Shown here piece by piece: positions 32,549-45,070 of a stretch of 64,000 nucleotides of DNA. Each line of letters starts with the position of its first letter. Position 1 is the stretch's first letter. This DNA comes from Saturnia japonica (taxonomy: Eukaryota; Arthropoda; Insecta; Lepidoptera; Saturniidae). Location of the stretch: assembly GCA_033032175.1 (NCBI GenBank), contig CM065312.1, positions 3,844,001-3,908,000 of the forward strand, written 5' to 3'. The position numbers were made by a program, and so were the translations under genes. Under the pieces are notes generated by a model that was not told where the DNA came from, ran no database searches, and saw only the letters and a program-made list of their open reading frames with translations.

Positions 32549-32775
32549 TCATCCTTACAACTAGTGAAATTTATACATTTAAACTTACAACTAGCTATAT
32601 TCTTATTCTAATCGTTTTAAAATACACATATTCACACATATTCAGTTCATATTATTATATCTATTCCTAACACGTATTTATAAACCTTATTCCTAACACG
32701 TATTATTTCATTTACTTGTTCATTTTATACTATTAGACTATCGTTATTCGCTCGCCCCGCTCGCTGTCCGCAACA

Positions 32776-35700
32776 GTTAATATATAAAATAAATGACAGA
32801 ATATTAACGATATAAGTACTAAACTTAAGCGGCAAAGTGTTTCAGACTAATGAGATGTCCAAACAAACTTCTAATTAAATACAAAAGTCTAGAAATAATG
32901 TTAAGTAAATTCTTACACGACGATTCGTAACAGTGTCCTATACAAAGTCATTGTTGAACATGTTGGTATTCTAGGAAGTAAATTGAGGGAACTAAATACA
33001 AATTGAAAGGTTAACAACCTAATACAAGAAAATTTTTACAAATAAAAACAATTTCAATTATTTTGAAGAGTTTCCTGGTGTATCTTCGAAGTTGAAGGTC
33101 CAATGCCCATGTAATTAAAATGAATCCACCCCTATCAAACAAAAAAAGAATTATACAAATCGGTTCGTAATCAAAGAAGTTATCCATAAAAAAATTGAAA
33201 ATTCGAATTGAGTAACTTCCCTTCTTTTGTTGAAGTCAGATAAAAAAATGTATCTCATATTCTCGTTTGATTCCACATAAAATTGTCACGGGTATCTGTT
33301 TTTTCAGATGGAATATGAACGTTAAATTTATGAAAATAATATTATATATTTTATACATAATATTATTAAAATATAAAAATTTAATCATATTTTTATATTG
33401 AAATACTATGAATAAATAAAAACGAAAAAAAAACAACTAGGTGCTAATATAAATACCTATTCATAAAATAAAATATCAATGGTATTTAATTATTTCATTT
33501 TTATGAAATTATTTAGTAAATAAATACATTTTAATTATACATTTACAAGTCTTTTGGTTTCACAGTATTGTTAAATTTACTTCAACTCAGTGATATTCAC
33601 GAATAACCTGTAAGGTTAGCAAAACAAACCAACTTAAACACTAACACACCCGTAAATTGGATAATATAAACTATAAAGTTATCTTAGATCAGCTTTAGTT
33701 AATGTAAAAAATATTAAAAGATCAATTTAGTATTGTAGGCATTGGTCTACAAATTCATAAAATACTACTAGCGGTGTGCCCGCGGCTCCGCACGCGTTTC
33801 TTACTACGCTATGATTATTGAAATACCTTTATTTTTACTCATATTGTTGACAATCCACATACCGTATCAATTGAGGAGTGGCATGTATTTCCCGTGTAAA
33901 ATTTGCATCAAAATCGGTTGAAAACTATTATTCTAATATACAATTTCTAATGTATTATTAACAATTCTTATATTATGTATGTTTCCCGTCTACAAAATTT
34001 GATCAGAATCGGTTAAGAATTGATAAAAAATTAAACTTTTTTAACTCTGGAAGTAATATTGATAATTCTTATAGCCCATTAATTATGTAAATAGACTTTC
34101 CGTGTATAAAATTTCATAAGAATCGGTAAAACCGTTTTTGAGTTAAACCGGACATAGAAACAGACAGACTGACAGACAAAAAAAAAGACATATTCGTGAT
34201 CAGTATCGTTCATATAATATGCGTGTCGGGAAATTTTGGAAAAATATTATAAGTACAGACAGGACTACAGATTTATTAAGAGAGATAGCTATATTTATAT
34301 ATTACCAAAAAAAAAAGAAGAAAATCATAGTTGGGCTTCAATCAAGCTCCAATCTATCTCTATACCAAAATTCATCAAAATTGGTTCAATGGTTTAGGCG
34401 TGAAAACATAACAGACAGACGGAGTTACTTTCGCATTTGTTATATTAGTATTGATAATTGTATTAGCAATATTACACTACCATTTTTGTTAACAATGGAA
34501 GGAAACATTATTAGTGTTTTTATATGAAAAAAAAAGTTTTACTAAGTTTTTTTTCAATAAGTAATTGAAATAAAACTATAACGTAGCAGTAATAAAACTT
34601 TTAAAAAACGTCTGGTTTCAATTTATCTCAGCTATTAAACTTAAAATGTCAATTTAACAAGTAAAAACTATTTCATTTAATTTCAGAGTTGTAGGAGTTG
34701 CATTTATGAAATGTAATAAAAACAATGGCTTTATAAAATATTAGGTACAATTTAGTTTTTGTTCTATGGTGACCAAGTTTGCTATTAAGTTATAATATTT
34801 ATATTTTTTGTTAAGTTACATTAATTTCTATATACTATATGTATTAAAAACCCCGTCAGATCCGTGAAGGTGTTATTATGTATCGAGATTATATTCTGAA
34901 TATGTTATCTATCTCAGATTATAAAGAAAAAAATTTACCCTTAATAAAATGTAAAAAAAAAACTTCATATATGAGGAAACTTACATCTCATTAAATCTCA
35001 ATAACATTTTTATTTTCATAATAAATAAAATTTTGATATTTTTTTGGTAATGTCATTGGAGTACCTATATACCATTTTCGGATTCGTCGAGGGTTTTTTT
35101 AATATAAATTGTTTATTTCTCATAGGTTATTACTTAATTCATTATGAAAAACCGATTTAACGTATTTATTGAATACGTAAATTAACATCATTGTGTTTGT
35201 GTCATTTACTAAATTAAACTAAAATAATTATAGAACTTTGTGGTATTTAACAGACTTCAAAAAAGAGGGAAGCTACTCAATTCGAATGTATTTATTAAAT
35301 ACATTATTTATGGATGTTCAGCTCATAGCTTCTTTGCTTATGAACCGATTTCGATGTTTCTTATTTTGTTTGATAGGAGATACCTCAAGGATGGTCCCAT
35401 TTTCATTGGCATTGGACCTTCAACTTTGAAGATACACCAGGGAACTCTTCAAAGTCATTGAGGTTAGCTTTCTTTATTTTGTAAAAAGTTGTCTAGGAAA
35501 GAGTATAATGAGTTATAAAATGTTTATTTTATAAATTACGAGTATATTTTATATATATTGAAATGACAACTCTACCGTTAATCGTCATATATCTTCGTGT
35601 AATCAATTCGACTGGGGGAAAAAGAGAAAAACAAGAGTCTGCGAATTACTCCAGAAGCGAAGTTTTCCGTTCCTAATTACTCGGGACACGGAATTGCAAC

Positions 35701-35840
35701 TGTCCCTAATTGGAAAAAACAAAGGGAATGAGGTTTACTGTTTTCCCGAAAGTTCTTACCATATTTCTCCCCTACTTTTCCGGTACTAATGAAACCGTAA
35801 TGGCTGTGGATATGTCTGTCTTTACAACATAAACATATAA
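32776..35840 (+). repeat. 3-kb direct repeat, copy 2
   Basis: The longer partner of 26477-29425, with inverted arms at about 33050-33240 and 35255-35480, the ~120-bp-unit repeat at 33775-34420, and a GTATTAAAAACCCCGTC segment at 34845-35100. It starts exactly at the BEL LTR edge and ends at AACATAAACATATAA, followed by AGTTCGTACATAGG. Confidence 0.88.
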
Positions 35841-36249
35841 AGTTCGTACATAGGTTTTGATGATATAAAAATACATCTATTTTCTTTGAGATAATGAACT
35901 TAGAGAGGTGCGATTTTGAAGTGACGATAGCTTACTGATGACGCATTTGGCCTTTTAACGATCGTGTGAGTTTACATCTAACAATAAAGCATAGTTTCGA
36001 GTGAAAAAAAACATAGTAATGACATTATAAGGGGTGATAGGGCTCAGTACATCCTGACTGGGTTACCACCACCATGCATATGATGAAAATTCCGTCATAG
36101 TGTTTCGCTTATGCGTGTTGCGATTCGGTGTCAATGCATATTCAATTTCAATGTTCTCAGATCGGTATGACGGTGAACGGTGACCGGGGATGACTTTATT
36201 GATCGTTCGGTGGACCCCACTCTTTTGATTTTGACGTGCTTAAATAAAA
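35841..36249 (+). repeat. unique-looking flank plus partial dispersed repeat
   Basis: 35841-36050 shows nothing I can name. 36060-36240 carries CACCATGCATATGATGAAAA, TTCCGTCATAG, TCGGTGGACCCCACTCTTTT and GACGTGCTTAAA, a copy of the 'CATGACAGCGGCGA' family with that central block altered. Confidence 0.45.
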
Positions 36250-36566
36250 ATAACGGCCAAGTGCGAGCCCGTAATTTTACAGGTACATTCACTAAAATAA
36301 TTAGGTAACATTAGTGAAGAAAGCACCGAACTATTCTAACGAAAAGATACACTATATTGAGGGATAAATTTAAGTTTGCCGTTGGAAATCTGTTATCCCC
36401 GATACATCGATATATACCGCGGTCAGTTTACCAACTGCAAATAAGTTTGTAACCGTAATTTTTTTAATGATGTAATTACAAATTTACGGTTTTCGGATAT
36501 TTTTTTTTCTTTACATGTGCTGTAAGACATTGCTTTTTGCCAAATTTCAAGACTCTAGGTCAACTG

Positions 36567-37192
36567 TAACCCCAGTTTCAGTTGGGAACTCTTGTCTAGA
36601 AGTTGTTGAAGAATATGTCTACCTGGGACAAACAGTCCAGTTAGGTAGGTCCAACTTTGAAAAAGAGGTCAGTCGACGAATCCAACTCGGCTGGGCAGCG
36701 TTTGGGAAACTGCGCGACGTCTTCTCGTCCAAAATACCTCAGTGCCTCAAGACGAAAGTCTTTGACCAATGTGTATTGCCAGTGATGACATACGGCACAG
36801 AGACGTGGTCGCTCACTGTGGGCCTCATAAGAAAGCTCAAGGTCGCTCAGCGAGCTATGGAGAGGACTATGCTTGGTGTTTCTCTATGAGATCGAATCAG
36901 AAATGAGGAGATCCGTAGACAAACTAAGGTAACCAACATAGCCAAAAGGATTAGCAAGTTGAAGTGGCAGTGGGCAGGGCACATAGTTCGGAGAACTGAC
37001 GGCCGTTGGGGCAGAAAGGTTCTCGAGTGGAGACCATGCACTGGAAAGCGCAGCGTAGGACGGCCCCCCACTAGATGGAAAGACGACATAATAAAGGTCG
37101 CTGGGAGCCGATGGGTGCAGGCCGCACAAGATCGGTCGCTCTGGAGATCTATGGGGGAGGCCTTTGTTCAGCAGTGGACGTCCTGCGGCTGA
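36567..37192 (+). pseudogene. RTE-like RT C-terminal fragment with one nonsense codon
   Basis: The frame reads VVEEYVYLGQTVQLGRSNFE, FDQCVLPVMTYGTETWSLTV and AQRAMERTMLGVSL, then TGA at 36887-36889. It continues in the same frame with DRIRNEEIRRQTKVTNIAKR, GHIVRRTDGRWGRKVLEW, RPPTRWKDDIIKVAGSRW and QQWTSCG before a stop at 37190-37192. This is the thumb and C-terminus of an RTE-clade polymerase. The TGA sits where family members usually have Arg, consistent with CGA to TGA decay at a CpG. The catalytic palm and endonuclease are absent. Confidence 0.85.
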
Positions 37193-37214
37193 AATGATGA
37201 TGATGATGATGATG
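36567..37214 (+). mobile_element. RTE-like retroposon 3' end with 10-bp TSD
   Basis: Bounded by exact AGGTCAACTG copies (36557-36566 and 37215-37224). The uninterrupted sister repeat at 5.86 kb has this 10-mer once, which proves the target site. The element is heavily 5'-truncated and ends in a GATGATGATGATGATGATGA tail, as RTE elements often do. Confidence 0.88.
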
Positions 37215-37440
37215 AGGTCAACTGGAAGCACCCTATAGGTTTTTATTTACCCTTTGCGAGTGTTACAATATCCGTAAAATGCCGTAAAATAGCCGTGCCG
37301 TGTCTTCTGAATATTTTGACTTGATTTTATCACAGCTCCAAGGAATTGCTGAGTATTTAATATGAATTTCAACTTGATACCTCCCCTCCACGCACTCCTG
37401 ATAAAAAGGGTCTTGACAGAGAGACGAACAACGAAGTAAT

Positions 37441-39200
37441 TAATTTAATAAGAAAAATTTCATATTTCTTACATTTTCATTTCAATACACAGCTAAAAAC
37501 CCACGTCCATTATTAATTACCAACATGAATACAAACTCAAATCTCAAGCAAGTTAGGTTGTAAAGCCTAAAGTCATCACATCGACCTAAGCTACGTTTAG
37601 AGATCACGTACGACTTACCTCAGCATTATTACTAGACCCTCAACTTAATATCCCGGGGTCTTTGTTTATTGCAATGATTAAGGAGGACGCGTGTATCCTT
37701 TATTAAACAACACTGGAAGGTAGATTGGGGTTAGTCGGACTATGAGATAACTAATGAAATGTTCTTAGTTCTGTTACAATATAACGCAAACTGACAACAA
37801 CTTCAAAGATCGAATAAAAAATGAGCAAATATAACGCTCAAGTAATTTGAGCAGTCAGAAAGTTTAGCAAATGAAAATGAAACGAATTAAATTAATTGCT
37901 ATATATATATTATTGACAATTATATGTACTTTTAATAACTTTCCGTAAAAGTAACACTAGTAGGGAATAGTTATTTATGATAGGTACTTTAGCGGTAAAA
38001 TGGTTTTTACAAATGAGTAGACGAATGTCATAGTCTCGAGTTTGTAAAAACCTATATCCACACTCGTCTCATACAACGTTATTTAAAACATTTGCGAGAA
38101 AACAATACAACATTTTCCACGCTTGAACTCATATTATTATTTTCTATAGAAACATGAGTCGAAAAGTCGACATTTGTAATATGAAAATGGCGGAACGTGA
38201 GCGTGATGAAAATTAGAACTACATCTTTCGTCTCATCTTTCTTTAGTATTAAAGTGAGACAATTGTATTGATCAAAAGCACATGCAAGGAGGATCGATCA
38301 TTCAACTTATTTGTTCTCGTAATGTGAAACTCCTCGGTGGAATTATTTAATATTTTTTGTTTTTTATGAAAACTAAAAAAAAACCGTAAATGATTCGCAC
38401 GGTGCTATACAGCGGATCGTGCGGTAAAACAAGTACTTTGGTGAGAGTACCTACCTAGTTTACTGCACGCTCCGTTGTATCGTGCGTAATTTTTAACTTT
38501 CTACCAATGTATGGAGGCTTCGTAAATGTATTTTTTTAGCAAATGTGTTGAAAAATGTTTTATGGTCTATATAAGCATGTTGAATGTGGACATCATTGGA
38601 TATTCGTTTAATTTTCTCTACACATAAGTTAATGGGAGACATATATTTAATAATCAATGTATGGCCGAGCTTGGATAAAAAAGCTTCTTGTTTTATTTTA
38701 ACCATGTTATGGTATAGCAAAACATAGAAGATAAACCATCATACGAGATTTACGTTTATCGGTACAACTATACCCCTTCCACTCCATTTCTATATCATGA
38801 CAATCATGTTTCTAACAGACTCGTCAGATTAAGGGATAATGTACTATACTGCTTTCGTATTAAAATCTAAACTCAACGGAACAGATAATACAACAATAGT
38901 ACTACTTACTAGTAAACCTATTGGTTAGATAAACAAGATATTAATATTGTTTTGGAAATCATCGTAAACTTAGACCATGGACGTGGTTTTAGCACCGTCG
39001 GCGTTAGTTAATATGAGAATCCTTTACAAAATATTTTTGAAATGAAATTTTCTTTAGTACGGTTGTATTTGAAACTCTATGAAACGAAAAAGCTACACTG
39101 AAAAGAGATAAACACATACATACACATATAAGATTTAGCTAACGAGAGGATGAGATAAAGAATACATTATACACGGTTATTATAAGTCCTGATTTTCACG
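37441..39200. other. AT-rich intergenic sequence with one palindromic element
   Basis: Nothing coding is supported. An inverted repeat at 38396-38486 is listed separately. Confidence 0.5.
38396..38486. mobile_element. 91-bp MITE-like palindrome
   Basis: CGCACGGTGCTATACAGCGG and ATCGTGCGGTAAA (38396-38428) pair inverted with TTTACTGCACGCTCCGTTGT and ATCGTGCG (38459-38486), with a few gaps. The loop is about 30 bp. No ORF. Confidence 0.55.
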
Positions 39201-39204
39201 ACTA

Positions 39205-39310
39205 TGATTGTGGTCGAATTGGCCTAGCTGTGTAATGACTAGACTTTGACGCTTTGCACAGTACGAGTGGTTAGTAGTTCGAGTCTCGCTGATTTAGATT
39301 TTTTTTAAAG
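39205..39310 (+). mobile_element. tRNA-like SINE head
   Basis: A box TGGCCTAGCTG (39220-39230) and B box GTTCGAGTC (39277-39285) at a tRNA-like spacing, followed by a T run (39300-39306). No acceptor-stem pairing is evident, so a SINE remnant is likelier than a tRNA gene. Confidence 0.45.
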
Positions 39311-41364
39311 TAATTTTATGTATCGTGTCTTTTTTTATGTCCCTTTTTCTCCTCTCTCAGATATTAATCCTAGACATGTATTTGAAATGAATTGTTTTTC
39401 AGTGTTTGATATACAAAAGTAATATTCTACATTTTTACCATTTCCATTTCTTTATTTTCTAGATAACAGCTCCTGTGAAAACTTGAACGAGCGTCTTTTT
39501 TATATTATGTATGCATTATTTTATAAAAATATAGCGTTTACACACGTACAATGTTATACCAGAGTCGGAGAAACTGATAGCGATGGAGCTATATCGATAA
39601 ACGTAACACGATAACAGACCCGATATTTTTTTACAAAATGTAAGATACTAAACTATTGCCGGATACTTTTCTACAAATTTATTAACTAATATTATATTTC
39701 ATTACAAGATGTTACACGTATTAAATCTTGATTGATAATGCCAACTTCTTCAAAATTTTCGAAACTGTTATAAAATAAGTAGGTATAGGTAGGTACTCGA
39801 CAATGAAACGAAATAATCAAAATCAAAATCTGATGAATCGTCACTGTCGTAAATATATGCGATCGATATCATTACTTATTTGGTCACAACACTACAACTA
39901 TCAAATTAGAACTGTCATCGAGAAAATAAAGAAATGGAAATAGTATAGTACCAACTTGAATAAACTACTTAGAAAATGAACTATTGTTAAAAAACTCATT
40001 CTACGGTTGAATATATGTACTATACTTTTTTAACCTCAGGGGCTATAAATATATTGTATTTACAAGAGCGTTGCTAAACATGCACTCAAGCAAATTAATT
40101 TCATCAAAATCATAAAGTTATATTTGAAGATTTTTTCGCTATTTCGATAGACTCAACAGTATTTACTAAAAGGTTCGGTTGAAAAAATTAAGTCTCCAAC
40201 CCAGCTAGTTCTTTAATAACTGTCAAGTTAAAAAATAAATAATTATATAGAATTTTATTTTATACCTTCAGTATGAACAATTACAGTAATTTCATTAATC
40301 AAATTATAGAGAAACTTTGAAGTAACTACTTCACTTATAATATTCAAAGTTTTAAAATATCCTCAACTCGACTAGAAGCTACAGGTTTTCAGTATAAAAA
40401 GTTTACGACCTCTTCCCTTTGAACATCACATTTAAAGTTTATAGCTTTCTACGACTCTCTTTCTTTTCTGTTGACCAGTAAAGTTTCATTTTATAAGAGG
40501 AGCACGACTAAATATTGGAGTTTATAGACATCGGGAAAAGTTAGTTTAATCAGGACAATGGAAGAAATTTCAGATTTCAACCTTATTGGTGCAATTTTCC
40601 CTTAGTGCTGAAGTGTACTCTGCCACTATATTATAGTAATTGCAATTTGTTCTTCAATTGTTTTACTAAGTACTGAGCAAACAGAAGTCATATTTCTAGG
40701 CAGGTTTGTATTTATATAACATTTTATATTTAATTGACAAACTATTTTATTTTGTCTGGTATACAGAAAAAATCCACAAAATTCATCAGGTCAAATATGG
40801 TGGTCAATAATAATCATATTTTTTTAAGAACTTGCTTAAACCATTCGAAATGCTATTTACAGATAATTTTCAATAATTCTAAGCTTCAATCAATATCGTG
40901 GGATTTTTTATGAGATTTTTCTTACAAATTAATATTTGTAACAACCTATTAAGTAAGCAGAACGATAACTAATTGTAGTTCAAGCTAATAAGAAGCGTCA
41001 TTTATTTAATAATAAATAATAACTTTATCCATTACTCAGATCAATCTTTTTAAAAGGATAACACTTTATTTTTGAGGTATTACTTATGAAAATAAATTAG
41101 ACAATCTCAAACAAACAACTTTGTACATTCTCTTGAGTAGTATATCAAAAAGTGTCAACCCAGCATCCCGAAACTTTGAGAGTAATAAAACCTCCTGTAA
41201 AACCCGGCGGATTATAAAATGACTCTTCACCTCGTTAAAACTTGCCGACTTTGGACCAATTAAAATTTTCTTCACAGCCTCTCGTGAACTGCGTTATACT
41301 AGAACAAGTAAATGAAAATGGTATATATAGTTGCCATACACTGGATATAATATACAATTAGTGG
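39311..41364. other. AT-rich intergenic sequence, nothing recognised
   Basis: No supported gene, RNA or repeat in about 2 kb. Confidence 0.5.
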
Positions 41365-41745
41365 AATTACCGCGGCTCCGAACGCTTTTCTTACTACTAT
41401 ACGTAGTAGTAATTTACATCCCGTAATTTAATTTTTACTTCATCATTGACGATTCATGTACATCAATTGACGAATAGCAAGTATTTTCGTGTAAAGTTTT
41501 CATCAAAATTGGTAGAAAATTATTATTCTATTCTACGATTTCTAATGTATTATTGACAATTGTTATATCCATGAATTATGTAATTACTTAATACTTCCCA
41601 TGTACAAAATTTCATCAAAATCGATTAAGAATTAATAAAATTCTAAATTTATAGAAATTCTTTTTTTTACGTTACCTAAAAATATTATTGAAGATTCTCA
41701 TTTCCCATGAGGTGGACTGAAAACAAAGTGACCATATAAAATTTA
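41365..41745 (+). repeat. truncated copy of the ~120-bp-unit dispersed element
   Basis: CGCGGCTCCGAACGCTTTTC head, then units with CATCAAAATTGGTAGAAAAT, TATTGACAATTGTTATA and TTTCATCAAAATCGATTAAG, breaking off near 41745. Confidence 0.6.
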
Positions 41746-42529
41746 TACTTTTCATTTTAAATTCGGAAACTTAAAATTCTTACCAGAGTGGAGTTTCTCC
41801 TACAAATATATTACCCGTTTTGTTAGTTAATAACAAATAAAACAATCATTCGTATCTCTTCCGAAAATAAATCGTTCGTTTAATAAACGTCAAGAATATT
41901 CGCATCCTTAAATCATCGCCGTAAAGCGTAACTTCATGTATGAATTAGGGTGTTTATTTATTCAAAGGGAAAAAAACCAGGAAAAACCCCAAACGTTACA
42001 TAAAACACGATGATAAGGACAACAATGTTGTTACGTAGTTGTTGTTTTCGTTTTTGTCTTTTTCTGATTTGGGAGTCACCTAGAGTGGTCGCTTGGGCCC
42101 GACAGAAATCAAGGTAACGTCCTTAACGCTTGGTCACTGTGTTAGCGGATAAAACCGAAACCTCGAAAACACAAAAAGAACGCTACTTTAATAATGTAAA
42201 CAGTCATGAGCGAACTCTATAAAATCAAATATCAATTTAAAAGTTGTAGAATACAACCATAATGTGAACCGTAGATCATAATAACATGTCGCGAAAAAAA
42301 TAAAAATATGGACAATTTTTATTTTATTTTAGCTAGGTACCTTGTATTTTTCCAATTAATTATTAGTGAGAATTTTTAAAACGTTTTCATTTTTTTTAAA
42401 TCATGTGGAAAGTAAGAAATTAGCTCTTTTTTTGGGTTAAATTATATAGTAAATTGACTATTTATATACTACATACTGCTAAAAAAAGTTAAAGTTTATG
42501 AGCACAATTTTACAATTAACGCATACGAA
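41746..42529. other. intergenic sequence, nothing recognised
   Basis: No supported feature. 42050-42170 is slightly GC-richer, without an assignable frame. Confidence 0.5.
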
Positions 42530-42770
42530 GTCGTGTGTGAAAGGAATCGTTGGAAGAGGAAAGCCTAGACGAACATTTATCGATCAAATCGGAAACGTTC
42601 TGAAGAAAGGTAAGGTCAAGAGTACTCTAAACCGACGAGCATGTATGAAAAGATTAATGAATGTTGAAGAAGCGAAAGAGGTATGCCAGGATCGTAGCAG
42701 GTGGAAGGACGAGGTCTCTGCTTACCCCGTTGGGAAATAGGCGTGATTTATGTATGTATGTATAAAGTCG
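42530..42770 (+). pseudogene. LINE 3' end (same family as 6.7 and 8.65 kb)
   Basis: Encodes [40 protein letters not shown] and [19 protein letters not shown], then a stop at 42738-42740. It is followed by the UTR ATTTATGTATGTATGTATAA. This is the best-preserved C-terminus of the family here. The 5' truncation leaves no enzymatic domain. Confidence 0.75.
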
Positions 42771-44600
42771 CAGGCCATTGTATATCATTAGTACTTTATA
42801 TACCTTAACGATTTTTATCAAAACAATAATCACATTTATAAAACTCCTGTAAAAAAGACATTTTTTATTGATTTAGTTAGATTTTTTTTTTTATTATTTA
42901 CAATGTTGTGTCCCGCGGTTACCCACTTCTTACACAATTTTGTTCTATATTACACTATGTAATTATAAATTTCAGTGAAATTCGTTAATAAGTTGTCTCT
43001 AATAAATTATTAAATGAATACTTTTAAAGATGAAACTATTGAGCAAAGATTTTATATAAAGTTAGAGTGTGAATACAAGTTAATTAATGTTTTTGGAAAT
43101 AATACGATTCTATATTACTGTATTATTAGTTGTCTGGACTTTATCGATCTATTATTCACACTTAATTACTCACATTTGTTGCTGAAAAGCTATCACTAAA
43201 TAAGAAATTCATTTAATTTATCACTTGCTCATTCTTATTCTTCGTTACCTATATTTATTGTTTCAGCCGCGTCCAGCAATATATCGTTGTAAGTAAAACC
43301 TGGCAAGCATTAAAAGAGTTATACGTAGTATTAATAATCTTTTCACATTCGTTTATTTTGGTTCTACTGAATAATTGGTTTAGTTTACTTTAGTAATTAG
43401 GAAAAAATCAATAAAAAACCATGTGTACAGTTCACACACGATAGAAGTGAAAACTTAAGAAAACATAAAAATATTCACATGAATAATACACCACGCTGGC
43501 TATGACACCTTTTACCCTGGTTTCGCATTATGCAGACACACACGCACGTACAAAGAGGAGACTGAGATAACAGGTAAACACTCTATAATGTATTCTACCT
43601 CAATCCCTCGCACGCTAAATTTTATAGATGTGTATGTTTTTGTCTTTTTTTAGTATCGCTTTTTCTTTTCATCTCGTTTCAAATCACAACGTTATTAAAG
43701 TAATTTTTACTTCAAAAGTTCTCGGTCTCTGCTATCAGTGACACCGCTCTCAGGTGAGGTCTCATGAGGGCGCTCTCATCTTCTTATTGCAGAGACTTTT
43801 TCCATCAAATCGGTGCCTTTTTTGTCAGGGCCCGTTTGTGAATTGTACCCAAAGAACAATGGGGACATCTACTGTATTACAACAAAGTACTTGTTACACC
43901 GTCTTGTAAATATGTATTAGGTATATTCATGTATTGTAACAACTATGGTACCTACTACTAATAGATTTGTTGGACTAATACAGATAGGTACTTTCGTGAG
44001 TGTACCTACGCATAATAACTTGGCAAAGTTTCATTGCAAACGGTTGAATGGTTTAGGAATGCATAGGGAACAAACAATAAAATCAAATATTTTTTTTTTA
44101 TACAATATACAGAATGTAAGAATTAAATGGGTCAGTGAGGGAGTGAACCATGAAAGAACATTTCAAAATAAAATAATTAAATTTAGCATTTTCTTATATT
44201 TTTAGACACAGGGTTTCCAAGCAACATTTATTTCCTTACAATCTACACTAACTAATAAGTAGTGACGTAATAAAATTACATACATTTTATTTTCTAAAAA
44301 TAATTATGTTTGATTCCCAACTCGTGTGTAAGTTTTTTTGAAACTCTGTGAATGAAGTTTTTCTTATATTTATAAAATCAATGTCATGGTTTGTTAGATC
44401 ATATTTCTCTATCTCTTATTGTTTCAGAGTTCATCTCACTGACCTATTTAAATGTTACACTCTGTATAGATCGATATATAGATATATCTCATACATCTAT
44501 TATATTCCAGATATATAACTTTATAATATTATGAATTACAAGGAATTGTTTTTTTTTTTTTTTTTGTTGAACGCGCTAATCTCTGAAATTCCCAGGTCAG
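42771..44600. other. AT-rich intergenic sequence, minor fragments only
   Basis: TGTCCCGCGGTTACCC near 42910 is a scrap of the 4.88-kb repeat. GTCTCTGC (43725-43732) and GCAGAGAC (43789-43796) bound a small 72-bp palindromic element. Nothing else supported. Confidence 0.45.
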
Positions 44601-44609
44601 ATTAGTAAA

Positions 44610-44830
44610 AAGACAATTTTTAACATGAAAGAAAACCAATTTTAATGACTTTGAAGAGTACTATAAAATGGCACTACGCTTGAAATATCCTCTATCAAAC
44701 AAAAAAAGAATCATCCAAATCGGTTCATAAACAAAGAAGTTATGGCTGAACATTCATTAAAAAAAAAACATTCTAATTGAGTAACCTTTTTTGTTGAAGT
44801 CGGTTAAAAAATATTTTGTAGCCTATTTAT
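44610..44830 (+). repeat. AAGTCGGTT dispersed repeat, single arm
   Basis: GACTTTGAAGAGTACT, AGAATCATCCAAATCGGTTC, AAACAAAGAAGTTATGGCTG and TTTGTTGAAGTCGGTTAAAA match, in order, the inverted arms of the 3-kb repeats and 54680-55040. Confidence 0.6.
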
Positions 44831-44883
44831 TGAAGAGGGTAACTTATTTATAGGCTATATAACTTTACGCTACGACTCTTTTT

Positions 44884-45070
44884 TGTCTGACTAAACTGTT
44901 AGCCTTAGGGGTCCTAGAAACTAGAGCCTCTGACGGCTTTTGCAGCTTCACCGTGGCTTGGGGGCGAGCGCTTAAGGCCTCGGCTTGGGCTGTTACCTCG
45001 ATTGCAATGAGGTCGCGATCTGACTAATTCCCTATCCGTAGAAAATTCGAGCTAAACTACTGTTAGTTAT
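44884..45070 (-). mobile_element. jockey-type retroposon 3' UTR, reversed copy
   Basis: Reverse of the 18.5-18.84 kb UTR: ACTAAACTGTTAGCCTTAGG, GGCTTTTGCAGCTTCACCGT, GGCTTGGGGGCGAGCGCTTA, then GGTCGCGATCTGACTAATTC. It has an internal deletion between the GCGCTTA and CGATTGCAAT blocks. No poly(A) remains. Confidence 0.7.

Larger units (their letters stand above)
29426..32775 (-). mobile_element. BEL/Pao LTR retrotransposon, 3'-truncated
   Basis: Minus-strand element: 5' LTR (about 32190-32775), primer-binding site, gag, protease and the start of RT, then an abrupt end at 29426. The rest of RT, RNase H, integrase and the 3' LTR are missing. It cannot move on its own. It lies exactly between two direct copies of a 3-kb repeat. 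Confidence 0.9.
32190..32775 (-). repeat. BEL 5' LTR (solo here; partner LTR missing)
   Basis: Starts TGTTGCGGACAGCGAG at 32775 and ends just before the primer-binding site; the 3' edge is uncertain by a few bases. It contains TTAAATATA (near 32400) as a TATA-like box, AATAAAG (near 32242) as a poly(A) signal, and two perfect hairpins listed below. GTTAA at 32776-32780 is the expected copy of a 5-bp TSD. Confidence 0.75.
36250..37440 (+). repeat. dispersed repeat of the 5.5-kb family, interrupted by a retroposon
   Basis: GGCCAAGTGCGAGCCCGTAA to ACTCTAGGTCAACTG on the left and AGGTCAACTGGAAGCACCCT to GGTCTTGACAGAGAGACG on the right. It is collinear with 5545-6150 apart from the insertion at 36567-37214. 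Confidence 0.7.

Noticed and set aside
26477..35840. The 3-kb direct repeats as giant LTRs of one element
   Set aside because: The BEL element has its own 5' LTR and primer-binding site inside, the repeats lack TG..CA ends, and they contain unrelated nested repeats.
39205..39300. Possible tRNA gene on the + strand
   Set aside because: The boxes are present, but there is no acceptor stem or convincing anticodon arm; SINE remnant preferred.
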